A program made the translations under genes and the position numbers. A stretch of 64,000 nt of DNA from Datnioides undecimradiatus (Eukaryota; Chordata; Actinopteri; Lobotiformes; Datnioididae), in the NCBI GenBank assembly GCA_008933995.1, contig WARS01000007.1, positions 1,676,230-1,740,229 of the forward strand, read 5' to 3'. Numbering within the stretch: the first letter of the stretch is position 1; each line of letters opens with the position of its first letter. Positions 34,401-48,055 of this stretch are shown piece by piece. Below the pieces are notes generated by a model. The model was given only the letters and a program-made list of their open reading frames with translations. It did not search any database and was not told the DNA's origin.

Positions 34401-37400
34401 ACAAGACAAGCACACAACCCACTCATGAAAAATGCTCCATAGCATGGTTCCCTCTCTTCCTGGAGAGGAAACCTAAAGGTGCAGCTGAAAGTGCTGTTGT
34501 AATAAATGTACATTGCGGAAACCTTATTCATTTTCCAGTGTAATTGCTAGCGTAGGTAAATAATATGGGTTGTACAAACTGTTTGTTGTTTATTGACGTC
34601 CATAACACTACTAAAATTGAAATGAAAATCATTAACCATGTAAACAGTGGTGTAGTTCTATATTTTTTTTAATTTTGTCTCATAAACATTACATCATTTT
34701 ACTTGCACTAAGAAAACAGGATAAATGTAGAGTATAACTATTTTGGCTTAGTTAATTTTAAATATTATATAAATATATTTTTCTATAAGATAATGCTTTG
34801 TGGTATTGAAACCAGCATCTTTAATTCAACAGCGTATCATTAATACATATCAGACATTTTTAACAAACCAAACTGTTTGAAAATCGGCTGAAATTTCAGC
34901 GACTCTGTTATTGTAATCAAAAAAGTTGTTTTGCATTGCTGAGCATCCATAATTACAACAAGTGCTCTCAATGCATATTGTATTATTCAAAATTATATAA
35001 TTGTCTACAATGATATTTGGGGGAGGGGGGGCACTCTGACCCCCCCCGCCGCTCCTGTAATTTCTACCCATGCTCAAACACTGGCATCGGAGTTTTTGAC
35101 CACATGTGGCAAGGAATTGTTTTATTAATGACATGATATATATTGTGTTTTACTGCAGCAGGCATAATGCTTGTCAACAGCCATGGCAGTAATGACTCGT
35201 CAAAGGTTTTAATTTGCCAATGAAGAGACGAGAATACGACTGCAGGCTCATGTAAACAAGGCAAGTTCCGTAACAAAAGAAGCCTTTGGAAACGTTCTAT
35301 TATTCTGCTACTGTTTCCGTGTGTTTGTCGAGCTATGTGCCGAATGAAGACTCAACAAGCAACGGATGAACACGAGTTGAAAACCTTGTCAACAAAACTT
35401 AGTTCCACCTTTTTTCGTAATCACATGGTGGAACGACATTTGCAGTCCGTTTGTGTCGTTGCCCTGTGGAAGCGGTTAGCATAATGCTTTCTGTGTTCTA
35501 TCAGCTCTAATTGGCACAGATGTTACATGTATGAAAAGGACTAATCCTCCCTCAGAACTAGTTTCTCAGCCTCCTCTTTACTCTGTTTTTCCTTCCTGTG
35601 AGAAAATGATCACTTCAGTGCAGGGAACGCCGCTGCGCGCTGCAAGGCATTAAAGAGACAGGCCAGTAATGAGGATATGATTCCACCACAGTCCACATGG
35701 GATGGAAGGGGTAGGAGGAGAGGAGGGGAGAAGACTAGGGTAGAAGGAGAGGACTTGCAGAGTGTTTGGGGGATCCTGATTCCAGTCCCCGGGCTCTGTC
35801 TGGACCCACAGGCAATAGAAGCAGCAGCTGCTCATGGCTACAGGAGATGGAGGGAGCAGCAAGTTTCCCTGCACCATCTCTTTCTTACTGTGAGGATTAT
35901 GGGATACACACATGCTTTTTTCTGCACGCTTGAAAAAGTACCTCGACAATTAGCACCAAATTAGCATTGCGGACACTCCAGTGGCTGAGTAAAACCTCTG
36001 ATTTTATTATAAGTTATCATTAATTTCTACATTTCTTTCAGTTTCACCGATAAACTATTGATGCGCGAAGTGCGCGCCCGTAATGAGCGAGCAAAACAGT
36101 GGAAATGCTGTAATCACCACTGCCCACGGGGGGGGGGGAGTCAGTCAGTCAGGGGATCCTGAGCCCAGCATAAGCACCAATAGCTGAATTAATCACCTGG
36201 AATAAAGAAAGGTCTGCATTTTCCCTTTTTCATTTGTCAAAATGACACGGAGAAAACAGGACCAGAGGTGATGATTAAGCGCACGCTATTTGACACCTAA
36301 TAAGTCTGAGATCTGATAGATGGTCCGCAGAGAGGGCGGGGGGGATGTTTTGCCAGCCTTGCTAACAGCATATTCCTGCTGGGGATCAGAGAGCAGAACA
36401 GATCTAGGGTGAGATTCAAATTCAAGTTACTCGGTCTAAAGCTCCTCCAGATCGCGCCGGAGAACCTCCGAGGCTGTTGAGACATCAGTCACGTGTGATA
36501 CTACACGATGTCATCCTCCTCCTTCCGCTGTCACGTCCCAAACGACATGACGACACGCACTGTATGGCAGCAGACCGTGGGTCTCCTGTGCTGCCTTTGT
36601 AGCCCCTGTTGTCCTCTTCTCCTCTGCTGTATTTTGACCATCTGCCCTGAGGCTAGACATGGCAGCAGCCCCCAACCACCCCCCACCCCCCACAGAAGCT
36701 GATTTATGAGTCCATTTGTTCACTCTGATGTCAATAATGCATTTTTGGAAGGCGCACCTCTCATTACTGGAGATGGAGAGCGGAATATTAATTTGTTTTG
36801 ATAGTGTAATTAAGTCTCATGAATAGCTCCGATCCTGCCACGCGTTATGGAAATGTAACACACCCTGCCTATTCTCTGTTTGTCTAGAGCTTCAGCAAAA
36901 GACACAGAGTTTAATCATACACTGTTTTACTTATGAATTAAAGCAGGAGTGTCTCTCTCTCTCTCTCACAGCTTTGTTGCTATCATGAAACATTTATGCA
37001 GTACATATGCCCACACAAACAAAACAAACTCCCCCATTATCTTTTGTTAATTTGGTTTTTTTTTTAAGAAGCGCTGAAGATGGGCTTAGAAAATCTGTAA
37101 AACATACAGTATCCGTACAACCGCGGACGCTGTATCTGATTCGCATCGTGCGCAGCTTGTTTGGGTTATTGGGTGGATGCATTATTAACCTGAATGAGCC
37201 TGTGGCCGCCCTGCAAGCAAAAACACTCTTTTTAAACTTTTGCAAGTCTTGTGAGCCCTAAAGAGACGTCATTTAAAAGAAACAAGACAAACGTGCTTAT
37301 CAAATGCGTTACAGCAAAATAAGAAAGAACTGAACGTGTTGCATGATCCAAAGTGAATATGATTATTTGGAGAGTACTCACTGTACTTGGAGGGAATCAT

Positions 37401-37683
37401 TCCATTTCATTATACCCTCCCACACACACACACACACATTACAGTAACAGATATTTGGACTTACATGGCTTTAATCACACCGGATACAAAGTTCTTTCAG
37501 TCCTCTCCGTTCTTTTTCTCTCTCTGCGTCATAATTCCTCCTGTTTTGTGTTTCCTTCGCTTTATTTCTTTGTGGCCCTTCACTTTTTTTCTCCAGCTCC
37601 ATCTCTGAAATCCACCTCTCTCCCTCTGTGTGTGCGTGTTTTCCCTTGTGTCTTCACTGCCTTTTCATTCTCTTTGTCTATTT

Positions 37684-37702
37684 GTGTGTGTGTGTGTGTG
37701 TG
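37684..37702. repeat. (GT)n microsatellite
   Basis: About nine GT units in a pyrimidine-rich stretch (37,490-37,710). A short CA run lies at about 37,421-37,438. Confidence 0.9.
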
Positions 37703-38223
37703 TATCTCAGCAGCAGTGTTTACAGAGGAAACCGGTCTATAGGATGGCCACTTTAAAAGAATGTGAAAGAAAGGCGAGCGGGGCATTTCGTTTCTGAAGT
37801 TGCTCTCTGATGAAAATAGCTTTGATTTAAGGAAATTTACATTCTGATGCCTGTGCGTGCTACGCCTGCACCTTCAGCAAGAGAAGTCTCTGCATCACTG
37901 TGTCCCCTGTTTGCTCATTTGTTGTTTAAGAATAATCAGAACAATCATATTTTCAGTCTTTGTACCTGTGCGTCTTCAACTGTGTACCTTCCTGGCTGTA
38001 ACAGTAATCTCACAGACACTCCTAACCAATCATTGCTGTTTGATGTAAAACTCATCACTGCCAGTGCTCAATCTCAAGAATGTTGCACCAGACACCAGAT
38101 TTAAAAACTGTGAACTACAGAGATGTATCTGCCAGTGATGGGTCTGTTGAGTGTAATTAATGTAATGGATGTGGTCCAGACCTGCTCTATATACAAAGAT
38201 AACCTAAGATAACCTTTGTTGTG

Positions 38224-38577
38224 ATTTGGGGCTATCCATCAATCCATCCATTTGCAGTAACCTCTTTAGCCTTTTTAAGGTCGCAGGGATGCTGGAGCCT
38301 ATCCCAGCAGTCACTGGGCAGGAGGTTTACACCCAGGACAGGTCGCCAGTCTGTCCCTGGGCTGACACATATAGACTCACATTCACCACGTCAATTTATA
38401 ATTCCCAATGCACCCCTCAATGCATGTTTTCGGAGGAAGCCGGAGCACCCGGATGGAACCCACACAGACACGGAGAGAACATGCAAGCTCAACACAGACA
38501 GGACCTGGTCGGGAATTGAACCCGAGACCTTCTTGCTATGAGGCGAAATGCTAACCACCAAGTCACTGTGCCACCAC
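38224..38577 (+). repeat. High-copy teleost interspersed repeat (unclassified)
   Basis: The order GATGCTGGAGCCTATCCCAG, ACAGGTCGCCAGTCTGTCCC, GAGAACATGCAAGCTC, GGGAATTGAACCCGAGACCT, then a tail with GCTAACCACCAAGTCACTGT matches a family that is very common in teleost genomes. The copy is nearly full length with moderate divergence. The open frames over it are spurious. Confidence 0.75.
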
Positions 38578-41500
38578 TTTCTGCACTGTAACTTTAACTG
38601 AAAGTATAGAAGTATTATAAAGATGGAAATGTTGAAATAAACTACCTCAAAATTGTATCTTACTTGAGTAAATGTACTTAATTACTTTCCAACACAGTCA
38701 ATTACACACTCACATGGGCATCTGAGATTAGCAGGAAGTACCTCACACCTGTAGAAGTCATCGCAGAACTTCTTTTGTATTTATATCTAGAAGTTCCTTC
38801 ACACTGTGACATCATTCTGAAGAATTCATAATACATGTCTTTGGTGTATTGGTATGTATTCTAGCATGTGCGTGTACAACAACCCCACAGGACTTAACAG
38901 TCCATTCATAGTTCTATTGAGAAAATGTTCTCACAGTAAGAGACTTCCAAGGTTTAACAAACAATTCCCGTGAAAAGATGAGTCAGAAGTCGGCCTGACG
39001 TTACTTTGATTATCGTTTGGAAGCTGTGGCATTCGTTTTTAATTGTCTAGGTCACAAAAGAGAGGAAATAAAAAGAGTGGGCAATGATTTTCGCTGCCTC
39101 TCATGAGGTGTAGTAGTGCCGCTTTAGGTAAAAGAGAGACTTTGCAAGTGGTGGTGGTGGTTTCTGAGTTCCGTCTCCTTGCTAATTAGCATGCTCGCAC
39201 TCGGCTGCTGCAGTGTCCTATCTCAGCATATCTGTCTGTCACCATTCTGAGCCTCACAAGAGCCAAGTGATTTGGTTTCTGCAGAGAGGGGGTTCATTAA
39301 AACCCTCACTGTGGTTAATTAGAAAAGTGCTCCCAGGTATGTCCAGGTGCGTGATCCAATAAAGAAGATTTTGCCTTTAACACCTACGCTAAACTCTATT
39401 TTTCTATTTTGTTCCCTTTAAAACATTAAAACAAAACCAAAACATATCAGCACGAGCCAGACTAGAAAAGCCTGATAAATAGCCTCCGCTGTTACTCTTG
39501 AAACGTCTAACGTGCACTTGCTTCTCATTTCTTCCTCATGTAGTTCTCTATTAATCATCATCACATTAACTCCAGCAGCTTCCAGGCTGGATCTTGAGTG
39601 TCAGGAACACGTATAGATGATAATTGTGTCATTTGATAACATGTGTAAGATCGCAACATGTACGATGTGCACACATGTACGATGTGCATATGTTTGCATG
39701 CTGAGTGCTATTCTGTTCCCATGGTAACAGTCTGTAATTTACTGACAGCTCAATCCTGCTGTTCCTGATACGCAGCCAGAATAGATCAGTTCCTGCTTCC
39801 TGCTTTTTATGATTTAGAGTATTTATAATTTTCTAAGTATGAAGTATGAACGCACACACCCACACTCACACCTTCAAAACAACCTGTATAATATCATATT
39901 AAAGAAGGTCCTTCTGGGGTTCTTCTCTGCTAATTAGCTAATTAGCCTCAGGTCTGACCCTCTCTCCTCAAAAAACTAAAAATGCACAAAATCTTTTTTT
40001 TTTTTTTCCCCTCAAGGTGGCCAAATCACTTTATCCAAATCAAAAGAATGAAAGACAGTTTTTGAGGTAACTGTGAGTAAATCTTGGAAAGCAGCTATGA
40101 GAAGAGCCCTGGCCTTGACAGTAATTTTAGCTGATAGAAGGCAGATGTAGTTTAAAATACACAAACCACGTGCACAGAACACCTGTGTGAGAGCTTGCAG
40201 CAAAAACTGTGAAGCCTGCAATTAGGTTTAGACGGCCCTGCTAGAGCTTTCACTTTTCGGTGCACTGATGATCCATCAAGCCATGACACATGTGTACGTG
40301 AAAACTTCAAAGCCCACTCCCCCTACACTGGAGGCAGCTTCTGACCAGACATATGGCCAGTAGGTGAGGGTGTCTTTCCTCAAGATAGCTGTCCCGTGAG
40401 CATTTATCCAACCCAGTTTAGATGTAACCACACGATTCAACAGCAATGACAACATTCAGTGGTGTCAGCGATAGCTGCTTGGAAAAAAATTATATCGGCC
40501 ACTAAATATGATTGATTTTTAGGTTTATCAGACCACAAATGAAGCAAGAATTGGGCTGGAAAAACGACAGACGCGGTTACGGAAAAATGTATTTTGATTC
40601 TTGATTGCGGTTCAAGACCAAAGGAGGCTGTTTTGACCACATCGAATACAGTGCTGACTTCTGGTTTTCTTTCTGAGTTTGGCTCCTGGCATCCTGTCCC
40701 TGCATGATCCCATCATGTGTTTGTTGTCCCCAAAGACAGAACCCTGGTTAGAGCTGCTGTAAATCCTCATGGTACTCTACACCTGACACACATGTATGTT
40801 TACCTTATATGGATGTGAACATGATGTCATTTAATCTGGGTAGGAAAAACAATAGATGCGTCCCTGATCTGTCAATAGCAGCAGCTGTGGTTCCGTTCTG
40901 TTGATACTCCATAGGCCTCATCCTCGGGCCCCCTCGCTTGGCTGCATGCTGTAACTCACTAGTTCCCACGAACAAGCACCAAGCTGCCTCCAGGCAGTAC
41001 AAGAAAAATGGTGGCTGTCAGCTGATGAAAAGGTCTAACTTCAAGCCACAGCGGAGAACAGTGGGAGCCATCATGCAGTTTCCACACACAAACAAACACG
41101 CATGACTTTCTCGGGAACCCTGCTGAAAGAGGGGCACCATGCCAACTGTCGACGCATCAGCAGTGCATCAAAGACCAGGCCTGTCAAAACCATCAAAACC
41201 GACTGCCTGTCAAATAGCCCACTCTGCTCCTCCGCAGCTCCTCTTTAATGAGCTTCTGTAAAATAGACACAGTTGCAACAAACGGGTTGTATCACATCAT
41301 CACTTCACTTCTGCATTACGTAACAAGCTTTGGGTGAGTGTACAACATAATTGCGAGAACAAAACATGTGGTGTGGTGTTACCTGGTTTTTGCAATTAAG
41401 GGATCAAGGTATCTCACCGTCTCATGAATACTAAATGGAAAGATTACTTTGTTTTTCAGCCAAGTGTGCAAAAACAATTGAACTGCAAGACTGAATGGCG

Positions 41501-43365
41501 GCTGAGAGCCGTTATTGATTGTGTGAGCACTCGTCTGTGCTAAAAAAAGGCAGAAGAGAAATGGAGGCCCAGGGAAGTGTGTGCAGTTTGTCTGTCTGGC
41601 AGGGAGACAGAGAGTTGGGGAAGGTATTAAGCTGTGGTGATGTTTTGTAGTTCTGAGCTGCTCTGCCTTCCTTGTAAGTCCAGGCTGATTATTGCTGCTC
41701 ATCAGTGCTGAAACATGCCTTTACATTTCTGACAGTACAAGAACAATGCAAATTTTCTGCTGGCATAATCAAACATTCATAAATGGATGCCTGAAGTGGT
41801 TCAAGAACTGGGCCAGACTCTCTCAGAGAAAGAACTGATGCTATATCGTCAGTTACATCACAGTGATACAACAATACTGCACTATATTGTCTCTGGCTGG
41901 TGTCAGTTGAAATGCCAGGATACCTTTAAACATAGCTCCACATGAACTTTGGCCCTGCACAATGCAAAGTTATAGAATCAAAGACAGAGGACATCCAGCG
42001 AACATCACACACACTGCATTAAGTTGGGGAAGGTTACTAAACTGGACTCCCAGGGCGTGATCAGAAATGTAAAAATGTAAATTTTTGTAGTTTTTGAATG
42101 AGGTGACATGAGTTACATGAAAAGGAATCCAGGTGTCACTCAAATGACGTGTTATGAGTTACCTCTGGGGACATCTGTTGTTTGAAAGGAAACATTCTGA
42201 AAGGGAACCCAGGTGGAGTTTCAATGAGGTGGGCTGATGAACGTGTCATCTCCTGATCAGTCTTTAGATCTTTTAAGGTACCAACCTTTGAAAAGTTTAC
42301 CTCCCTTCTTATATCAAGGCTGAACTCGCAGCTCATCCGAGGAGCCGGGTCCTCGATTTCCATAGAATTTCTCCAGAGCCGCTGCCTCGCTCTGTTTCAC
42401 AGGAAAAACCCCTTCATTAGGATACAAATGCACCCACCCGTGCCTTTCTCAAATGGATGCTCACAGACGCTTTTCTAAATATTCATGGGACTTCCAGCCA
42501 CATACAAACCAACGCTGCTAACTCTATGCTGAGTGCTGCCTTGAAACCCCTTAACCACCCCCCGCGCAACTTCTAAATCCCATAACCCCTGCCAATCTAT
42601 ACTTGATGGCAAAATGTAAACAGCTACCCCCCATCACTGTAATTGGAGAAAGAGGGAAAAGGGAGAGGCATGAGTGAGAGGCGCAGCTGGAGAGCAACAC
42701 CCCTGGGCTTACCTCCTGAGGAAACCAGAAGACAAAATAAGCATCTTATTTAAAATAACATGGTATTAAAGCAGAACTCCCTCCGCAGCGAGGGCTGGTG
42801 ACAGCCCTGCAGTGGGATGGCTCGCAGAGTCAGAGGGTAGCCCCAGAGAGCAGCAATTACAGCAAGGTTTGCAGTAAATAACACAGTTAGGATTCAGAAA
42901 GGTGGACGAATGTAATGCGCCATTGATTCAGATTCAATGTTCAGAACCAGAGATGCTACTCAAGAATGAAATAAACAAAATGGAATATTGCCATCACATA
43001 TTCAGTGATGAATAATTAACTCGTGAAGCGTTGATAGGTTTTGTGTCTGTATAAGTTAACTGTATAAAGAAATCTTGCCCTGTTATAAAAGGCATACAGC
43101 GAGTATGAGAAGAAGCATCAGCACAGACAAGAAGTCCATCTCCACCCCAGCTTTCAATACTGTTACTATCTACTGATGAAGGTCTATAGGGAGTCTATAC
43201 AACATTGCCTGGAACCCATAAATAGTAGAGTTTGGAACACCGCACTGCAGTGAAGCCTTACAAGAAAAGTGAACTTCAAGTGCTAGTCAAACAAAACCAT
43301 ATTTACCTTTAAGAATAGAGTTTAATAAAGACTAACTAGTAAGGTTCCCATAGCGGGAACCAGGT
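38578..43365. other. Gene-free interval, 4.8 kb
   Basis: No exon recognised. Contains a 17-bp sequence repeated twice in tandem (39656-39688, ACATGTACGATGTGCAC), a 14-base T run (39994-40007) and a small inverted pair GGTTCCC/GGGAACC at about 43,344-43,362. Confidence 0.5.
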
Positions 43366-43373
43366 GTGCGTGA

Positions 43374-44005
43374 TAGTGGTGTGCGATACTGCAAGATTTG
43401 GTATCAATCCGATACCAAGTAAATACAGGGCCAATATCGCTGATACCAATACCTTTTAATAATTAAGGTGGATGCATCATCAAATTGCTAAATCGGAATG
43501 AATTTTCATGACCTTTAAGTGTTTTTGTGATTTTTCCTTTGGATTATTAATTAGTTAGAATTTGGGTGGAGTTTAAAGGTAAATTGAAAATATTTTATTA
43601 TCATAATAAAAGTTTTTGTTCAGAAACAATAGTAACAAAACAATTTTCTCCCAAACACTGTCATGTCTGGATTTTTTTTCTTTACCAAACAAAGTGCACA
43701 AAATGATCACTGGAGGACAAATGAAAACAAATTCTTTTTTCCAGGCAGAGTGATCAGAAACTACAATACAAAAATGAAATAAAAATTACAATAAAAATAA
43801 AAATACATCAAAACAACAGGGGGGGGAGGAGCAAAGTGCGCCTGCTCCGCGCTGTGACAGGAGCGGCACTTACACTGACACAGACAGCAGGTCGCCTCTT
43901 TGATGAAAGAGTAAAGTATCGACCTCATTGCAATGGTATCAATCAATATCAATACCAACGTTGGTATAGATAATATCGATATTTGGATCGATCCACCCAC
44001 CACTA
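43374..44005. mobile_element. Non-autonomous hAT-type DNA transposon, 632 bp
   Basis: The left end TAGTGGTGTGCGATAC and the inverted right end TAGTGGTGGGTGGATC share the CAGTGGTG-like start typical of hAT elements. Subterminal sequence is full of GATACC/GGTATC and TATCGAT motifs on both sides (for example TTGGTATCAATCCGATACC at the left and AATATCGATATTTGGATCG at the right). The flanks GTGCGTGA (43366-43373) and GCATGTGA (44006-44013) agree at 5 of 8 positions and differ only by transitions, which fits a decayed 8-bp target duplication. No transposase frame is present. Confidence 0.7.
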
Positions 44006-44013
44006 GCATGTGA

Positions 44014-47000
44014 GGAACACGCTGATGTCTCAAGATATTTCGCGTCTACTTACTATCCAACTTTTGCGCTACACTTGTCATTTTATGGATGACTGTTGGA
44101 GAAATACATGTACGATAATGTAACTTATTTTATGTACACAGTGTAATTTAACATGCTCATTTCAACTCAAACCGTCCTCTTACCCAACCTAACCAAGTAG
44201 CTTTGGTGCCTTTACCTAATCAAACGGTCAAACTTTCACAACATGTGTTTATTTTTGTTACTATGATGCTGAAGGTCACCTGATGATGTGGCTGAAAGTC
44301 ACCTGACCATGATGATGAGGGTTACCTTACTTGATTTATCTTTTCCTGCACATCCAAAAACCAAAATGCAGAAGGTGTTAAATGAGCAACAGCTGCTTTA
44401 TTCATGTAACACAATCACTTGCTCATTCGAGAGCCGTTTGGCTGCCGACGGACTGTTAATGTCCAATCATTTGCATGCAGGTGTACAGCACGGCCGCTAT
44501 GGCACGACACTTTTCACTATCACTCAGCTCATGCACTTTTGCTGGAGCCTGCACCACCACTGCAATCTCCTCCTTATGCACTAAGTTTGGGGTTTTGCTG
44601 AGTATCGTGGGCGTTGTTTAAGGTGGGATTAATTCTCCCAGCAGAATCTTTGTTGCTGTTTGGATTCTTTGAGAGCTCCTCCAAAGAGCAGAGCCTTCCC
44701 TGCCAAATCTAATTGTATAACCCTTTGCTATAAATGATTAATTCCTTGGATTAAATGACTAATCATCAGTTAAGACCCTGGCAGATCGGTGTGAAATCAA
44801 AATGCTGATGTTTTCACTTTCTTTAAGTTTACGCGGAACCCAAAGAGAGATGGGAATTGTTCCCCGCAAACTTGTTCGGAGATGGATGCCGCCAGTACAT
44901 ACTGTAGTTAATAGAGCGGGAGAAGCCTTAGCCAGCGCTTTCGTTACAATTCATGTTGAATTTGTTGCGCTGAACCCTGCTGCTCAGTATTGCTTAGAAC
45001 TGCAAGTCCTTTGTTATGTTGTCATAAGCTGTTTCATATGGTACAGGATGGTTTTATATGGCTTGGCACATACAGTACAGGATGTTTGTTGGCACCTAAA
45101 GTGCATCTAAAAGAGGACAATGGCATATAGCTGGTTAAATCTTTTATGTGTAGGTTCCCTGTAAACAGCACTTGCATATATTGTTGATACTAGTGGTCTG
45201 ATTATCATGTCGCCCTTACTTTTTAGGAACAGGTAAGTCCTCTATATTATATTCAGTACAGTGTTTGATGCCTACAAGGTGCGTGTCTTATGCCTCTATC
45301 TTCTGTCATTTGTCAGGATGATACATATTTCAATAAAGGGCCCACGTCATTGTTCTTTGCATGCAATGTCAATCTGTTCTCTTAATTGAACCACTGAATG
45401 TACGGTTAGAAATGCTCTACTCCAAAAGAGAAGTCACGCCGTCATTTGTCAATGAGCTACATGTCAGTGGTGGGTTTGATCCAGAAGTATTGATGTTCTG
45501 CCCTCCTAGGGGGAATGTAAGTGTATTAGCTCGAAAACAGCAGCAGCATCAACATTCAAACATGGTTGACTTGCTTTCTGGAGGATTTTCGAAAACGGCT
45601 CCAATGGCCTCTCCAAAACAAATCGTTTCAGTTTTTGGTTTCAGAATGAGACAGCATGTGTCTCATTACAGATACAAACCACGAACTTTCCAGAGGGATG
45701 AAAAGAAATCTGGGGTTACAGCAAACTATAGTTTACACAGCAAAGACTCAGTCGTGTTTTCATGAATTTAAATGTGGGGGATATTGTTTTCCTCATCTCT
45801 GCTTCTTAAACGTTCCCTACTTCTAAAGCTGTTTGCTTGGCTTGTTGGCCTTGTCAGCCTTTCAGCCTCATGTGGTGATCTGCCTTGTTTTCAGCTGCTG
45901 TTAATATCCACCGCATGTGTGCAGAGGAACGGTCATGAACCCAGGGTTATAACGCTACAATTACCTGCTTAATTGTGCTTTTTCCTGGCAACTGCATTAC
46001 TGTTTTGACAGTTTGAAAGAAACCTTTAGAAAAAAAGGCTGCAATTGACAAAGAAGGTTTCGCTCATGTTAGTTTATCATTTGTATTGTTGAATTCACTG
46101 CTGTTGGACAAAACCAACAATATCTATAAAAATCAACCTGCCAGGTTGTCAGACATTAATAAAAGTAAAATTACAGTGATTGCAGCGAATGTGTCAGGAT
46201 AAACATCACACTCATAGCACAATCACGGCCAGACGGCAGAAACTGTTGACACAGATTTGTGAGACTCGACATTCAAAATGGATTCCAAATGCTGTTTGCT
46301 GAGTTTCACTATCTTCTGACAGCCCCTCAGCAGACACCCGGAGCAGTAAGTGTTGATCAGCTCAGCGTAGTGATTTTTCTGACTCTTCTGTATGAAGAAC
46401 TTATGGTCTTGAATTTTTAATGAATGTATATTCAAAATAATTCAATGAGGAGTCACGCACAAAGAACAGATAAAAACATGGACTATAATTCCAAAGACAC
46501 ACTGGCCTTCAGGTTACAGTGTTCATTACAAATCGCGCTGCAGAAGCACTGATCAGAATGTACACAATCACATTTTTGCAGTTTTACAGGTTACTCTTAA
46601 TTTTGTCTGTTATAATTTGGTGATTTCTCTGGAAACCATCAATGTTTTTGTCACATTTACTATCTGGATTGTTTAACAGTAGATGGATGAACTACCTGAA
46701 TAACTGACATCCCTAGGTAATGGGGGACACAGCTTAACTGTGATCTCTTCACAGTGCCCTACTGTAGTTCTGAAAGTTCAGATATATTGACATTGTTGCA
46801 GTCAGTGAAATAAGTAATAATCTACTTCCTAATCAAGAAAACACAGAGGCTGAGATTTTCAGCATGGACAGCTTCTGAAACAAACTTGCAGATTCTCCAT
46901 CTGAGGGAGCAGAGACACGTGCCACAGGGAGATGTTCAGGGTCTACGTACAGGACGTGGGATAAGAGTTTTTAACAATTGCAATTTGTGGAGTGAGTTGA

Positions 47001-47499
47001 AGCTGGTGGTGTATTGTTTTGAAGCAGCTCCTGAGTATTAAAGGACAAATAATGCAGAGGAGGGCACACAAATTCTTGCACATCCATTGTTAGAGTTTAC
47101 CATCGGCCACCTCTGTTAGCTACTGTTTCCCAGAGTTAAAAACAGTGAAAGTCCAGTTCATTTGGATCATTAACTCCCTTTTAAATTAAAAAAGTAATTT
47201 AAATTTCTTGAATTCCTTGCACTTTGGGTTTGGATACAAGTTCAAAATCTACTTGTGTCTGGATGGTGCTCATTTGCAGCTGGTAAATGCAGCTCTGTTA
47301 TGTTTGAGATGCTGCATGTGTCACTTTCGTTCCTCTGACAGCCCGTTACTGTTACCTTTTTGCTCCTTTTCTTTTGTCCTGTCCTTGTTCTTTGATGTTC
47401 TCCATTGTTAGTCTTTGTGTGTTTTATTAGACGTTTCTAAAAAACACTTTTATATACAGATCGAACTACTTATACTTATCTGCCTTGCATATGTATCAA
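44014..47499. other. Gene-free interval, 3.5 kb
   Basis: No exon recognised. The longest open frame (45361-45765, plus) has no domain or splice context and looks like chance. Confidence 0.5.
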
Positions 47500-47599
47500 A
47501 CAACTGAGACACCAATGTTCACAACTAATTTACTATAAAAGAACACAACATTACAAAAAATGTAACAGAACAAACCAAAAACAGTGTGTATGTGCATAT

Positions 47600-48055
47600 A
47601 TGCGTTTATATGCGACTGGCCTGCAGCTCTGCTAGAACTAAACCAGCTCCTGGTTACCTGAGCCACCTCATCCATGTCTACACTCCGTCCCACTTTATAT
47701 GCTCACTCAATGAAAGACGTCTAGTCCCAACATCACAACAAGGACCAAAATCATAAGCTAGACTCTTCTCCTCTGTCAACCTCCAGTTGTGGAATGAGTT
47801 ACCTAACTCCATCTGATCTTCAGAGTCCATCACAAGATTCAGGAAACTGCTTAAGACCCTATTATTTCGAATACCTCCTCTTCTAACAAGCACTTAAAAA
47901 AAAAAAGCACTCAACTTCAGCACTACCTGTCGACACCTTGGTCCAACTCAAAACGTTTCTTAGCACTTGTTCACATTGCTTTTCCTACAAGATCTTTGCT
48001 AGTGTTGTACCTACTCTATATGTACGTCGCTTTGGATGAAAGCGTTTATTTATGG
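47600..48055 (+). mobile_element. LINE 3' end (L2-like): C-terminal coding piece and tail
   Basis: The plus strand contains pieces resembling the C-terminus of fish non-LTR elements: SSVNLQLWNELPN, then SITRFRKLLKTLLF, the usual 'LWN-LP ... F-K-LKT-LF' ending. The tail TGTACGTCGCTTTGGATGAA followed by AGCGT is the familiar ending of many teleost LINE and tRNA-SINE families. Several frame changes and a truncated 5' end show it is inactive. Confidence 0.7.

Larger units (their letters stand above)
28911..38223. other. Gene-free interval, 9.3 kb
   Basis: No exon recognised. Contains a 17-base T run (29407-29423), a fish interspersed repeat fragment (30.3-30.5 kb), a 14-bp hairpin (31370-31404), paired G and C runs near 35,020-35,050, an 11-base G run (36128-36138) and a (GT) tract at 37684-37702. 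Region 36,180-36,310 is AT-rich with TTAATCA/GATTAA cores and looks like a candidate conserved element. Confidence 0.5.

Noticed and set aside
38221-38541. Open frames of about 100 codons at 38.2-38.5 kb
   Set aside because: They lie wholly inside a high-copy interspersed repeat.
45361-45765. 134-codon open frame, one of the longest in the window
   Set aside because: No domain, no protein-like conservation signal and no splice sites giving a sensible exon. A frame of this length is expected by chance in 64 kb read six ways.
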